DNA of 64,000 nucleotides. Source: Neoaquamicrobium sediminum. Its GTDB lineage: Bacteria > Pseudomonadota > Alphaproteobacteria > Rhizobiales > Rhizobiaceae. Each line of letters begins with the position of its first letter. Position 1 is the stretch's first letter. Of this stretch, positions 1 through 9,206 are shown piece by piece. A program made the position numbers and the translations under genes. The notes under the pieces are model-generated. The model was not told the DNA's origin. It was given only the letters and a program-made list of their open reading frames with translations, and searched no databases. The DNA lies in the NCBI RefSeq assembly GCF_013240295.1, contig NZ_JABETK010000001.1, positions 1,116,001-1,180,000 of the forward strand, in the 5' to 3' direction.

Positions 1-731
1 TCGGCCCAGACCACACTCGGCACGGCAGCCTGAAGCTGACCCAGCGCGAAATCCTGTGCCAGCGACACGGTAATCTCGCCGGTCGAGAACAGGTTTATCA
101 TCTCCGAGCCGGTGTTGTAGTTCTTCACAACGTTGGGCTTGATCTTCTCGATCTCGGCAAAGGCCGGGTCGGCGTCGTCGAAGGCGTTCGTGCCGGCCTT
201 CTCGCCGGCGATCATGACGACCATCGGGCCGGCGGTGGTGGTGATGCCCGGCAGCGACACCTGGCTGGCAAGGTCCTCGCGCCACAGGTCGGCCCAGCTC
301 GTGATCGGCGGGTTCACCTTTTCCGAATCGTAGACGATGCCGACGCGGCCGATCGTATAGGCCGGGCCGTAGCCGCCCTGCGGGTCCTGCGCCAGCTCGT
401 AGAGCCCGTCGATGTTCGGGATTTTCGAGCGGTCGATCTTCTGGAAGAGGCCTTCCTCGACGCCGATCTGCGAGAAGGAATCGGTTAGGTAGATCACGTC
501 GACGCCCGCGCCGCCGCGAATCTTCACCTTGTTGAGGCGGTCGGCATTGTTGCCGGTCTCGAACACCAGCTCGCAGCCGCATTTTTCCTGGAACGGCTGG
601 ACGATGTACTGGTCGAGTTTCTCGCCGTTGAAGCCCCACCACGAGATGGTCAGGGTTTCGGCCTGCGCCGCGCCGGCCGTCGTGGCAAGCACGGATGCCG
701 CGGCCAGCATCGTCTTACGGGGAGTGGTCAT
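1..731 (-). CDS. ABC transporter extracellular substrate-binding protein (partial)
   Basis: The window edge cuts off the C-terminus; about 243 residues are visible. The protein starts with a short basic segment and a hydrophobic Sec signal ending near AGAAQA, followed by a TISWWGFNGEKLDQYIVQPF-type opening common in binding proteins of the PotD/iron-putrescine class. It would sit in the periplasm and deliver a small solute, possibly a polyamine or organic cation, to an ABC permease. The permease and ATPase genes would lie beyond the left edge, so the substrate cannot be assigned. The start is the ATG at 731, directly before the signal peptide. Family is fairly sure; substrate is not. Confidence 0.8.
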   Translation of the reverse strand, partial: MTTPRKTMLAAASVLATTAGAAQAETLTISWWGFNGEKLDQYIVQPFQEKCGCELVFETGNNADRLNKVKIRGGAGVDVIYLTDSFSQIGVEEGLFQKIDRSKIPNIDGLYELAQDPQGGYGPAYTIGRVGIVYDSEKVNPPITSWADLWREDLASQVSLPGITTTAGPMVVMIAGEKAGTNAFDDADPAFAEIEKIKPNVVKNYNTGSEMINLFSTGEITVSLAQDFALGQLQAAVPSVVWA

Positions 732-885
732 GTTTCGCGCCTCTTCTGGATAGGTCGGAACCGGGTTCATCCCGGACTCGATGTTCAGCAAAAGCTTATT
801 TTGACCGCCAAAGCCCCGCAAGCCCAAAGAATGTGCAGCGCACAACTACGGGCGCTCGTGTTGCCGGCAATCCGATGGGGCGAAC

Positions 886-1269
886 CTAGCGCTTGCGCGC
901 CTTGCGTGCGGCATAGCGCGCGTCGCGCTTGGCCTTGCGCTCGGCCTCGTCGGCCAGCAGCCGCGAGATCATGTCCTTCTCGGCATTTTCCTTGGCCTCG
1001 GCCTCGGCCTTTGCCGCGGCTTCAGCTGCAGCCTCGCGCTCGGCGCGCTCACGGGCCTCTCGTTCGGCCTTCTCGCGCTTCTCACGCTCGCGCTCGGCCT
1101 GACGCTGCGCGCGCGCCTCGGCCGCAGCCTTGCGCTCGGCCCGCCTTGCCTGCGCGGCCGGATCGTCGGCGGACGGCATCTTGGCCTTCGCCTTTTCCAG
1201 CAGCGCCTTGCGGGCGTCCATCGCGGCCTGTCTGCGTTCCGCGAAACCCTGTTCCTTGTAAATTGCCAC
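886..1269 (-). CDS. DUF6481 family protein, highly charged
   Basis: A 127-residue protein made almost entirely of Ala, Arg, Glu and Lys. It opens MAIYKEQGFAERRQAAMDAR and then runs as one long predicted coiled-coil or single alpha helix to the end, finishing in a basic RYAARKARKR tail. The opening and composition match the DUF6481 family of rhizobial proteins, whose function is unknown. It has no signal peptide or membrane segment, so it is presumably cytoplasmic, perhaps nucleic-acid binding given the basic tail; that is inference. Longer reading frames overlap it on both strands but have the composition of GC-rich shadow frames. Confidence 0.7.
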   Translation of the reverse strand: MAIYKEQGFAERRQAAMDARKALLEKAKAKMPSADDPAAQARRAERKAAAEARAQRQAEREREKREKAEREARERAEREAAAEAAAKAEAEAKENAEKDMISRLLADEAERKAKRDARYAARKARKR

Positions 1270-1340
1270 TCTTCGCCTTCTCGGTTGCGAGGTTTTCTTC
1301 GAGGGGCCTTATTGATGGCTACACGGCCGCAATTCAAGAC

Positions 1341-1376
1341 GAAAAAGGCCCTCTCCGCACAAAACGGAGAGGGCCT
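1341..1376 (-). terminator. Rho-independent terminator of the Kazal lipoprotein gene
   Basis: A perfect 12-bp stem (1346-1357 with 1365-1376) with a 7-base loop lies 28 bases past the stop codon of the minus-strand gene ending at 1404. On the minus strand it is followed by TTTTCGTCTT. Position, stem and T-tract fit an intrinsic terminator. Confidence 0.8.
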
Positions 1377-1403
1377 CAGTCGATTTTCGGTCAGGCCAGC
1401 GCC

Positions 1404-1973
1404 TTAGCAGGGGCCGGGACGCTCGATGCGGTAGCGGGCGTTCTCCGCCTCGCAGGCATTGCCGAAGGTGCGGCGCTCGCCACGGCGGGTGCCGCAGACA
1501 GGTGCATATTCACGCGTGCAGGCCCGCTCTTCGCGGCCGCCACCGCCTCCGCCGCCACGGCATTCGCCCTGGCTGACCACGCGATAGCCCTCGACCTGCG
1601 CCGAGCAGGCATTGCCGAAGGTGCGGCGCTCACGACCGCGCACGGCGCAGACCGGATCGAACTGCATGGTGCAACCAACTTCCGGCGGCCGTTGTGGCTG
1701 CGGCGGGCGTTCGCTGCGGCACTCACCGCCATAGACGATGCGGTAGCCGTCCGACCGCGCCAGACAGGCGTTCGAGAAGGTTTCACGCTGACCGCGACGC
1801 TCGCCGCAGACGGGAGCGTATTCGCGGGTACACATCTCCGGCGGCCTGTCGGGACGCGGCGGGCGTGGACCTGGTCCCGGTCCGGGACCCTCCTCCACCA
1901 CCACACAGGCTGCCAGCACGGTGGCAACGACGGCCAGCCCGGCCGCAATCTTCGCAATTGAAAGGAAACGCAT
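1404..1973 (-). CDS. Lipoprotein with three Kazal-type domains
   Basis: A 189-residue protein. The ATG at 1973 is chosen because it gives a lipoprotein signal (MRFLSIAKIAAGL...VLAAC); the frame stays open upstream without a signal. After a Pro/Gly-rich linker come three Kazal-like repeats at about residues 47-85, 96-134 and 149-186. Each has four cysteines in the pattern C-x6-PVC-x-x-x-x-G-x-x-x-TF-x-N-x-C followed by GY/RYR and a last Cys. Kazal domains are serine-protease inhibitors in animals; bacterial copies are cell-envelope proteins of unclear target. It is probably anchored in the inner or outer membrane facing the periplasm. An intrinsic terminator follows at 1341-1376. Confidence 0.8.
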   Translation of the reverse strand: MRFLSIAKIAAGLAVVATVLAACVVVEEGPGPGPGPRPPRPDRPPEMCTREYAPVCGERRGQRETFSNACLARSDGYRIVYGGECRSERPPQPQRPPEVGCTMQFDPVCAVRGRERRTFGNACSAQVEGYRVVSQGECRGGGGGGGREERACTREYAPVCGTRRGERRTFGNACEAENARYRIERPGPC

Positions 1974-2077
1974 TCCCGGTCCTCCAGATGTCCCTCGATC
2001 ATCACAATGCGTCAGTACCGCATTCGATCCCCATATGCGGGCAAATTGCAAGCCCGCATATCGCGCGAGCCCGCCGA

Positions 2078-3308
2078 TCAGCCGAGCGCCCGCACCAGCT
2101 CGGCATCGGGGAAGCAGGTCGGCGCTCGCCCGTTCCTTGCCTGCCACTCGCCGATCGAGCGGCGCGTGCGGAAACCGGGCAGCCCGTCGGCGCCGCCGAC
2201 ATCGTAGCCGAGACGCTCCAGTCCGCGCTGCATGGCGGCGATGTCGGAGCGATAGAGCTTCGCCACCCGCCCCCAGGAGCCCGCGAAACGCCGGTCGCCA
2301 TAGGTGATGCGATCAGCCGCGTGGCCGACGAACAGCGCGTAGAGATCGCTCTCGTTATAGTCCTTCAGCACGTAGAAGTTGGGCGTGACGATGAAGGCAG
2401 GGCCCGAGCGTCCGGCCGGCATCAGCAGGAAACCCTCCTGCCGCGCCTCGTGTTCCGGGAACGGCCGGCCGCTGACGCGCGCGACCCCCATCGCCTCCCA
2501 TTCGGAAATCCGCTTGCCCCGGTCGGGACCTTCCAGCGCGCAGGACACGCTTTCAGGCACCGTAACCTCGAAGCCCCAGTCGCGGCCCTTCACCCAGCCG
2601 TGGCTCGCCAGATAGTTGGCGATCGAGGCGAGCGTATCGACCTGTGAGCCCCATATGTCGGCGCGACCGTTTCCATCGGCATCGACCGCATATTTCATGT
2701 AGGAGGTCGGCAGGAATTGCGGCTGCCCCAGCGCGCCGGCCCAGGACGACTTCATCGCCGCCACGGAAACATGGCCGCGCTGGACCATTTCGAGTGCGGC
2801 CAGCACCTCCTCGCGGAACATGTCCTTGCGCGTCGCCATGAACGCCTTGGTGCCCAGCACCTCGAAGGCGTTGTGCGGGATGTTGGCGTTGCCGAAGCCG
2901 GATTCGCGTCCCCAGATCGCCAGCAATATGCCAGACGGAACGCCGAAGCGTCCCTCGATGGCCCCGAGCGCCTGGCCGAGTTGCGCGGCGCGGCTGCGCC
3001 CGCCGCCGGTCACACCCGAGACGATGTTCTCGGCGAAATAGTTGCCCGGCGCACCGAACTCGGCCTGATGCTGCACCTTAGGCGTCTGCGACGACTGGCC
3101 CGGCATCACGAGGTCCGGCAGCTTGAGATCGGGCTCACGCCCCCGAACGCCGCGTTGAAAGTCTCCTGCGACACGCCGCGGCGCGCGCATCGGGCCACAG
3201 ATCGTTCTGCAGCCATGTCTGGAACTGCGATGTGACATTCTGCGCGGCGGCCGGAAGTGCTGCAAGGACCGACACCAGAAGTAGGACGCCTGCGAGCAGA
3301 GGCGCCCT
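2078..3308 (-). CDS. Lytic murein transglycosylase (MltB/SLT_2 family) with two frame breaks
   Basis: The C-terminal 330 residues read cleanly: a family GH103 transglycosylase domain with the catalytic glutamate in IWGRESGFGN, then GALGQPQFLPTSYMKYAVD, then a peptidoglycan-binding domain ending RRSIGEWQARNGRAP. It cleaves glycan strands in the periplasm. The N-terminus lies in two other frames: a signal peptide (RAPLLAGVLLLVSVLAALPA) plus NVTSQFQTWLQNDLWPDAR, then RGVSQETFNAAF, then EPDLKLPDLVMPG. Restoring one C near 3180 and one G in the run at 3140-3144 (plus strand C's) joins all three. No ATG is visible upstream of the signal peptide; a palindromic repeat (3308-3472) abuts it, so the true start is unresolved. 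Confidence 0.8.
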
Positions 3309-3472
3309 ACGTTGCCCCCTCTGGCTTGCCAGCCATCTCCCCCCACAAGGGGGAGATCGGAAGCTTCACGCTCGCCGTTCCTTCTGCAACGCCAGCGATT
3401 GGCAAAAGCCAAGACGGAAGCTGATCTCCCCCTTGTGGGGGAGATGTCCGGCAGGACAGAGGGGGCAACGTA
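3308..3472. repeat. 165-bp inverted-repeat element, copy 1
   Basis: Ends are near-perfect inverted copies: TACGTTGCCCCCTCTG on the left and CAGAGGGGGCAACGTA on the right. The inner arms (CATCTCCCCC... / ...GGGGGAGATG) are also inverted, and the centre contains a small TTGGCAAAAGCCAA hairpin. A homologous copy with the same ends, arms and centre lies at 46455-46618. It resembles the non-coding palindromic intergenic elements (RIME-like) of rhizobia. It sits between recR and the transglycosylase gene, against the latter's signal-peptide codons. Confidence 0.85.
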
Positions 3473-3517
3473 AAGCGAAACCTCTCATCACGTGCACTCC
3501 TTGTTCACGCGAGATAC

Positions 3518-4123
3518 TCAAAACGCCGTCCGCGACCGCAGCGCGGCGGCAAGCGTTCCCTCGTCGAGATAGTCGAGCTCGCCGCCAACGGGCACGCCGT
3601 GGGCGAGCCGCGTCACCTTCACCTCCATGCCCGAAAGCTGGTCGGTGATGTAGTGGGCGGTGGTTTGGCCCTCGACCGTCGCGTTGACGGCGAGGATCAC
3701 CTCCTGCACGCCGTCCTCGGCAACGCGCGCCAGCAGCGAGCGGATGTTCAGGTCTTCCGGCCGCACCCCGTCGAGCGGCGACAGCGTGCCGCCCAGGACG
3801 TGGTAGCGCACGTTCATCGCCGAGGCGCGTTCCAGCGCCCAAAGATCCGCCACGTCCTCCACCACGATGATCGTCGCACCGTCGCGGCGCGGATCGGTGC
3901 AGATCGTGCAAGGGTCGCTTGTATCGACATTCCCGCAGGTCGAGCACACCCGCACCTTCTCGACCGCCTCGCCCATGGAGGCGGCGAGCGGCACAAGGAG
4001 CTGCTCCTTCTTCTTGATGAGGTGCAGCGCGGCGCGGCGCGCCGAACGCGGCCCCAGCCCCGGCACCTTGGCCAGAAGCTGTATCAGGCGTTCGATCTCC
4101 GGGCCTGCGATTCGTTTCGACAT
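3518..4123 (-). CDS. recR: Recombination mediator protein RecR
   Basis: A 201-residue protein of standard length. Helix-hairpin-helix motif near residues 18-30 ([17 protein letters not shown]), a four-cysteine zinc finger [16 protein letters not shown] at about 58-73, and a Toprim domain starting [14 protein letters not shown]. RecR works with RecF and RecO to load RecA on gapped DNA in the cytoplasm. It is on the same strand as dnaX and ybaB upstream; the usual dnaX-ybaB-recR order is kept but two unrelated genes lie between ybaB and recR here. Confidence 0.96.
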   Translation of the reverse strand: MSKRIAGPEIERLIQLLAKVPGLGPRSARRAALHLIKKKEQLLVPLAASMGEAVEKVRVCSTCGNVDTSDPCTICTDPRRDGATIIVVEDVADLWALERASAMNVRYHVLGGTLSPLDGVRPEDLNIRSLLARVAEDGVQEVILAVNATVEGQTTAHYITDQLSGMEVKVTRLAHGVPVGGELDYLDEGTLAAALRSRTAF

Positions 4124-4188
4124 GACGCCGGTTTAGCGGGGAACGGCGAAATTGGGTAGCGCAGGAATGGCACGGCGCATTAAGTTGA

Positions 4189-4380
4189 TGCGTCCTTCGA
4201 GGTTCGCTGCGCTCGCACCTCAGGATGAGGACGGTAGTTTGACTTGCCCTACAATGTAGTGGCCTCGATTTACGTCGACAGAACGATCCTCGAGCCGACG
4301 AGCTTGCCGGCGTGACGCACAAAGGTCCTCATCCTGAGGTGCGATCCTGAGCTTGTCGAAGGGGAGCCTCGAAGGACGCA
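4189..4380. repeat. Inverted-repeat intergenic element
   Basis: Left arm 4189-4232 and right arm 4325-4380 are inverted copies of a TGCGTCCTTCGAGG...CACCTCAGGATGAGGAC motif, the right arm carrying about a dozen extra bases (TCCTGAGCTTGTCGAAGG). The about 90 bases between hold no gene. It lies in the divergent gap between recR and the GNAT gene. The motif is of the kind dispersed in Mesorhizobium-like genomes. Confidence 0.7.
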
Positions 4381-4401
4381 CCTAAACACGGAGCCCACCC
4401 T

Positions 4402-4911
4402 ATGCCTCGCGCCGAAATCACCATCCGCGTCGCCACCCCGGACGACCTCGATGCGCTCGGGCGGCTCATCGCCGCATCCTATGCGGGGCTGGACGACGGT
4501 TCCTACGAGCCGGAGCGGATCGCGGCCGCCATGCCTGCTATGTCGAAGGCCAACCCGGTGCTGCTCGCCAGCGGCACTTATTTCGTCGCGGAGATCGATG
4601 GCGAGGCGGCCGGCTGCGGCGGCTGGACAAGGGAAAAGCCGGGCAGCGGCGATGTGGTCGACGGGATCGCGCATATCCGCCATTTCGCTACGCACCCCAC
4701 CCATCTGCGCAAGGGCGTGGCACAGGCGCTGCTTCAGCACTGCCTGCGCGAGGCAGCGAGCGCAGGCATCAAGACCATGAAGAGCCAGTCGACCCTGCCG
4801 GCCGAGCCGTTCTATGCCGCCGCCGGCTTCCGGTGCATCGGCCCGATCGAGGTCGAGATGGGCACCGGCGTGATGCTGCCCGCGGTCGAAATGGAACGCG
4901 CCCTGCCCTAG
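4402..4911 (+). CDS. GNAT family N-acetyltransferase
   Basis: A 169-residue single-domain GNAT protein. It begins MPRAEITIRVATPDDLDALG, has the acetyl-CoA binding loop in FATHPTHLRKGVAQALLQHC (R/K-x-G-x-A) at about residues 95-114, and a C-terminal EPFYAAAGFRCIGPIEVEM segment. It should transfer an acyl group from acyl-CoA to a small molecule or protein amine; the acceptor is unknown. It stands alone, divergent from recR and convergent with the SleB-type gene. Confidence 0.85.
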   Translation: MPRAEITIRVATPDDLDALGRLIAASYAGLDDGSYEPERIAAAMPAMSKANPVLLASGTYFVAEIDGEAAGCGGWTREKPGSGDVVDGIAHIRHFATHPTHLRKGVAQALLQHCLREAASAGIKTMKSQSTLPAEPFYAAAGFRCIGPIEVEMGTGVMLPAVEMERALP

Positions 4912-4920
4912 AGGAGCGCG

Positions 4921-5574
4921 TTACTCCGCAGCCAACGGCCGTGTCTGGCCCGCAAGCATGGCGCCGATCGCATCGGCGGCCTGCGGCTCGACGCTGTAGG
5001 ACATCATCGTCGTGTCCGTCACCACCGTCTCGGCTGGCTTTTCCGCCTCGGCGATCTGCTGGCTCCTGCGGCTGCGCTTCTCGTAGAAGGCGTTGCCGCC
5101 GGCTTCCAGCACGTAGTGCATGTTCTTGTAGGGGAATTTCAGGCCCGCCTGATGGAAGAACTGGGCCTTCTTCACGGCGGGATGCCGTTCGCCCTTGAGC
5201 ACGGCTTCGGCGGCCGCCTGCACATCCGGCAGTGCCTTGGAATTCATCTTGCGGCTGAGAACGCCCGGCGCGAACTGGTTCTTCTGGCCCACCACACCGC
5301 AGACCGTATCGGCATATTTGCCCGAATCGAGCCGGTTCATCACCACGGTGCCGACCGCGACCATGCCTTCGCGGCTCGAGCGGTGCGATTCGAAGAACAT
5401 CGCGCGCGTCAGGCACTCCTTGTCCTTCATCGAATAAGCCATCGGCTTCGCCCGAAGCGACGAGGTCGTCACGCTGTCGAGCGCTTCGACGCTTTGCGAA
5501 CAGGCAGAAAGGATGGATGAAAACGCGACGACGCACACAGGCGCGAGCCGCAGCCTACGGGATTTCTGGTACAC
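4921..5574 (-). CDS. SleB-type cell wall hydrolase, probable lipoprotein
   Basis: A 217-residue protein. The N-terminus MYQKSRRLRLAPVCVVAF is basic then hydrophobic and ends in a lipobox-like ILSAC. The middle (residues about 50-150) is a Hydrolase_2 (SleB) domain: ECLTRAMFFESHRSSREGMV with the conserved Glu, GTVVMNRLDSGKYADTVCGV, and FPYKNMHYVLEAGGNAFYE. Such proteins act on peptidoglycan in the periplasm. The last 50 residues are not conserved in the parts I know. Confidence 0.85.
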   Translation of the reverse strand: MYQKSRRLRLAPVCVVAFSSILSACSQSVEALDSVTTSSLRAKPMAYSMKDKECLTRAMFFESHRSSREGMVAVGTVVMNRLDSGKYADTVCGVVGQKNQFAPGVLSRKMNSKALPDVQAAAEAVLKGERHPAVKKAQFFHQAGLKFPYKNMHYVLEAGGNAFYEKRSRRSQQIAEAEKPAETVVTDTTMMSYSVEPQAADAIGAMLAGQTRPLAAE

Positions 5575-5735
5575 GAAACTGACCCTCTCCGAACGGTCCC
5601 CGCCACTTCGGAGCGTCCATCAGAGCCGGACCAATCGGGCAAAAGCGTGGCAAAATGGTTACCGGCGCCTCATTTGGGCCTCTTGCGACCCGAATGCGCC
5701 CCCGCCACGCTTCGCAGAAAGCCCTCCCGCCTCGG

Positions 5736-6059
5736 CTAGAAAGGCAGTTTCATGCCGGGCGGGATCGGCAGGCCGGCGGTGAGCTCCTGCGTCTTCTGCT
5801 GCATCACCGCCTCGACCTTGGACTTGGCGTCGTTGTGCGCGGCGAGTATCAGGTCCTCCAGCACCTCGACGTCGTCTTCCTTGAACAGAGAGGGGTCGAT
5901 CTTCAGCGAGCGCATCTCGAACTTGCCGGAAAGCGTGACCTGCACCAGCCCGCCGCCGGCCTGGCCGCTGGCCTCGATGTTGGCGATCTCTTCCTGCATG
6001 GCCTGGAACTTGGCCTGCATCTCCTTCGCCTTGCTCATCATGCCGAGAAGGTCTTTCAT
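5736..6059 (-). CDS. YbaB/EbfC family nucleoid-associated protein
   Basis: A 107-residue protein, the normal length of the family. It has the N-terminal coiled coil [20 protein letters not shown], a glycine-rich strand [20 protein letters not shown] and the closing helix [20 protein letters not shown]. It binds DNA as a dimer. It lies just downstream of dnaX on the same strand (18-bp gap), an arrangement conserved across bacteria, so the two are likely cotranscribed. Confidence 0.95.
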   Translation of the reverse strand: MKDLLGMMSKAKEMQAKFQAMQEEIANIEASGQAGGGLVQVTLSGKFEMRSLKIDPSLFKEDDVEVLEDLILAAHNDAKSKVEAVMQQKTQELTAGLPIPPGMKLPF

Positions 6060-6077
6060 CGTGATCTCCGCGCTATT

Positions 6078-7914
6078 CTAGAGTTCGTCGTCTTCGTCAC
6101 CAACGCCGGGGTCCGGCATCGGCTCCGCGGTTTCGTCGTCATTGTCTTCCGGCGCGTCTGGAATGCGCACGTCGATCACCTTGGCACCGGGAAAGCGCGA
6201 CAGGATCGCGGCCACCGCCGGATCGTTGCGCGCATCCGTGAATTGGGCATCGCGCCTGGCCGTCGCGATTTCCGACAGCGTCTGCCCGCCAGGCTCCTTG
6301 GACGTCGTTATCAGCCATCGCCGGCCCGTCCATTCCTTCAGGCGTACGGACAGATCGTTAAGCAGGCTCTTCGGTGCATCCTGCGTGAGGGCCACCTCGA
6401 TGTGGCCGTCCTGAATGCTCACAGGCCGCACATATTTCTTGAGGTTGATCTCAAACAGCTTGTCGCGGTTCGCATCCGCAAGCGCTGCAATGTCGGCCAG
6501 CGACCTGATGCGCGCCTGCGGCTCGGCTTCGGGCTCGGGGGCAGCCTGAGGCGCCTCGAAGACAGGCGCGCTTTCGGCAGCCGGCTGCGAGGAGACCAGC
6601 CGCATCGCCTGTCCGCCGCCATTGCTGGACGCCGGCATATATTGCTGTCCCACGGCTGAGGCGGCAGGCCCCGACGGCGACGGCGAGGCCGACGCACCGC
6701 CATTGCCGCGCGGGACGCCGGCGGACTCGGTCGCAGCGCCGCTTTCGATCGCCTTCAGCGCCTCGTCCAGCGTCGGCAGCGTCGCCGCATGGGCAATGCG
6801 GATCAGCACCATCTCGGCGGCGTTGATCGGCCGGTTCGCCGTCTGAACCTCCGAAATGCCCTTGAGCAGCATCTGCCAGGTGCGCGACAAGACGCGCACC
6901 GACAGCGACGTGGAAAAGTCCAGCCCCCGCGTGCGCTCGTCCTGCGAGAGCGAAGGATCGTCGCCGGCTGCCGGCACGAAGCGCATGCGGGTGACGAGGT
7001 GGTTGAATTCCGCCAGTTCCGTCAGAACAGTCGCCGGGTCGGCGCCGGCGTCGTATTGCGCGCGGAACTCGCCGAGCGCCGCCGCGACGTCGCCCCTCAT
7101 CAGCGTCTCGAACAGGTCGATGATGCGGGCACGGTCGGCCAGCCCCAGCATGTCGCGCACGGTCTCGGCCGTCACCTTGCCGGAAGAATGCGCGATCGCC
7201 TGGTCGAAGATCGACTGCGCGTCGCGCATCGAGCCCTCGGCCGCGCGCGCGATCATCGCCAGCGCGTCGTCCTCCGCCTCCACGCCTTCCAGCCCGCCGA
7301 TCCGCGCCAGATCCTGCTTGATCAGCGCGGCGTCGATGCGGCGCAGGTCGAAGCGCTGGCAGCGCGACAGGATGGTGATCGGCACCTTGCGGATTTCGGT
7401 GGTGGCGAAGATGAACTTCACATGGGGCGGCGGCTCCTCCAGCGTCTTCAGCAGGCCATTGAAGGCCTGGTTCGACAGCATGTGGACCTCGTCGATGATA
7501 GACCTTGTAGCGCGCGGAGACCGGCGCGTAGCGCACCTGCTCGATGATGTCGCGGATGTCGTCGATGCCGGTGTGGGAGGCCGCGTCCATCTCGATCACG
7601 TCGACATGGCGGCCCTCCATGATCGCCTCGCAGTGGACGCCCGGCACCGTCAGGTCCACCGACGGCTGGTCGATCGCGTCGGTCTTGTAGTTGAGCGCGC
7701 GCGCGAGAATGCGCGCCGTCGTCGTCTTGCCGACGCCGCGAACGCCGGTGAGCATCCAGGCTTGGGCGATTCTGCCGGTCGAGAAGGCGTTGGTGAGCGT
7801 GCGCACCATCGGCTCCTGGCCGATGAGTGCGGTGAAGTCGCGCGGCCGGTATTTCCGCGCCAGCACGCGGTATGCGGCGGGTCTTTTCGTCCCGTCTGTT
7901 CCGCTTGTCTCCAT
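6078..7914 (-). CDS. dnaX: DNA polymerase III subunit gamma/tau (frame break inside)
   Basis: About 612 residues once repaired. Start is METSGTDG at 7914. Walker A is GVRGVGKTTTARILARAL; the frame then breaks in the Walker B strand: reading goes off after RYAPVSARYKVY and resumes at DEVHMLSNQAFNGLLKTLEE. The junction at about 7497-7502 lacks two bases or has one too many. The remaining part carries the sensor segment ILSRCQRFDLRRI, a proline/alanine-rich linker and the tau C-terminal domain. The protein is the clamp loader ATPase of the replisome. The break is in the ATPase domain, with no slippery sequence, so it is not the programmed shift known from E. coli dnaX. The SRP RNA gene lies just upstream. 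Confidence 0.93.
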
Positions 7915-8040
7915 GACGCTTGAACCAGCTCCCTGCGGCGGCGGCACCGAAGTATCGAGTTTCGCCCCCGCGAACCGGCGGCGTCAACCGCTCCGTTCCA
8001 TGGTCTCCTGTGGATGGGGCCCGATGGATGGGGGAAGGGT

Positions 8041-8137
8041 GGGAGGCTGGCACGATGACCCGTGCCGTGGCTCGTTAGGGCTGCTTCCTTCCGGACCTGA
8101 CCCGGTTGGCGAGTGGCTCGTCCACCACCAACCTCCC
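8041..8137 (-). ncRNA. ffs: Signal recognition particle RNA (small 4.5S type)
   Basis: On the minus strand the sequence contains the invariant apical motif CAGGTCCGGAAGGAAGCAGC with its GGAA tetraloop. The ends pair: GGGAGGTTGG at the 5' side with CCAGCCTCCC at the 3' side, giving a hairpin of about 97 nt. The RNA binds Ffh for membrane targeting of nascent proteins. Its place directly upstream of dnaX is common in alphaproteobacteria. End positions are judged from pairing and may be off by a few bases. Confidence 0.93.
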
Positions 8138-8248
8138 GATCTCCATATCGGCAATTCGCGCCGCGAATGCAAGGGGAGCGTTGTCACGCGGCAGCATCAA
8201 GCCATTGCAACGGCACCGGTCATGATGCCGCGCGGCAGCGGCACGACC

Positions 8249-8734
8249 CTAACCCTTCCAGCCATAACGCTCGTCGAGCTTGGAGAGCTGGCTCAGGAAG
8301 CCTTCCTTCTGCATGGCAGAGGTCTCGGCGTCGTGCATCGGCCACAGCGTCACGACCATGCGGACATGCCCCTCGCCGGCGGGAAAGAATTCCACCTCGA
8401 TGGTACTGTTGTAGGGTTCCACGCCCGGCAGGAAGTCGATGATCTGGGTGAGCACGAGGCGTTCATACGGCTTGAACTCGCTGAAGGTGCCTCTGATCCC
8501 ATGGGAAGGCGGCCTGTCCAGCTTTGCCATCTCCGCCACCACCTCCGGCGCATCCGCCACCATGTCGTAGTGGAGTGCACCGTCATGGCGCGCCTCGATC
8601 TTGCGGACATCGGCGCGGAAACCCTGCGGCCCCCACCACGATTCGAAACCGGCCTTCGTCGTCCACAGGCCCCACAACTCCTCGGGCTCGGCCGCATAGG
8701 TGCGTTCGATGACGATGTTTGCCCTGTCATTCAT
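8249..8734 (-). CDS. SRPBCC (AHSA1-like) family protein
   Basis: A 161-residue START-like fold protein. It shows the family opening VIERTYAAEPEELWGLWTTK, the WWGPQGF motif at about residue 35, and the closing WPMHDAETSAMQKEGFLSQL segment. These proteins bind small hydrophobic ligands or act as chaperone-like proteins; the ligand is unknown. Its ATG overlaps the stop of the ArsR-type gene by 4 bp (ATGA), so the two are translationally coupled. ArsR-SRPBCC pairs are common and the regulator probably controls the pair. Confidence 0.88.
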   Translation of the reverse strand: MNDRANIVIERTYAAEPEELWGLWTTKAGFESWWGPQGFRADVRKIEARHDGALHYDMVADAPEVVAEMAKLDRPPSHGIRGTFSEFKPYERLVLTQIIDFLPGVEPYNSTIEVEFFPAGEGHVRMVVTLWPMHDAETSAMQKEGFLSQLSKLDERYGWKG

Positions 8735-9072
8735 GTTTCCGGTTCCTTCCTTGTGGCTTTTTGCCGAACTTCGAGTGCGGCGCCGAAGCGATCGAGCCGC
8801 GCCTCCCAAAGGCTGCGATACTGCGCCAGCCACTGGTCGAGTTCGCGAAACGGCTCCGGTTTCAACGAATAGAGCCTGCGCTGCCCGTCCGGTCGCATCA
8901 CCACGAAGCCTGCTTCGTTCAGGATTTTCAGATGTCGCGAGACGCCGGATTGGTGGACCCCCGCATCCTCGACGATGTCGTTGACCTGCCGTTCGCCGCC
9001 AAGCAGCGCCTCGACGATGCGGCGGCGGGTGGGGTCGGCCAGTGTCTGGAAAGCATCTAATTGCATAATCAT
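8731..9072 (-). CDS. ArsR-type winged-helix transcriptional regulator
   Basis: A 113-residue protein: LADPTRRRIVEALLGGERQV, recognition helix GVHQSGVSRHLKILNEAGFV, wing VMRPDGQRRLYSL, and the tail FRELDQWLAQYRSLWEARLD typical of regulators paired with SRPBCC genes. No metal-binding cysteine pair (ELCVCDL type) is present, so a metal signal is unlikely. ATG at 9072 or the second ATG at 9066 could be the start. First gene of the two-gene operon with the SRPBCC gene, divergent from the HIT gene. Confidence 0.9.
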   Translation of the reverse strand: MIMQLDAFQTLADPTRRRIVEALLGGERQVNDIVEDAGVHQSGVSRHLKILNEAGFVVMRPDGQRRLYSLKPEPFRELDQWLAQYRSLWEARLDRFGAALEVRQKATRKEPET

Positions 9073-9206
9073 GTATATGCATTGGCGTGTATATTAAGTC
9101 AACACCCCGCGAACATTCTTTCCGCAGGACCGCCAAGCCGGCACGATCGCTTGCAGCCGGGGAGCGCGCCTCTAGCCTCCGCAGGAACGACAAAAGAGGA
9201 AACGCC

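Noticed and set aside
801..1961. A 386-codon plus-strand frame over the DUF6481 and Kazal genes
   Set aside because: It is the reverse of two minus-strand genes that have clear signatures; its own sequence has no domain or signal.
7480..7510. Programmed frameshift in dnaX as in E. coli
   Set aside because: The break is inside the ATPase domain at the Walker B strand, lacks a slippery A-run and would destroy the gamma subunit as well.
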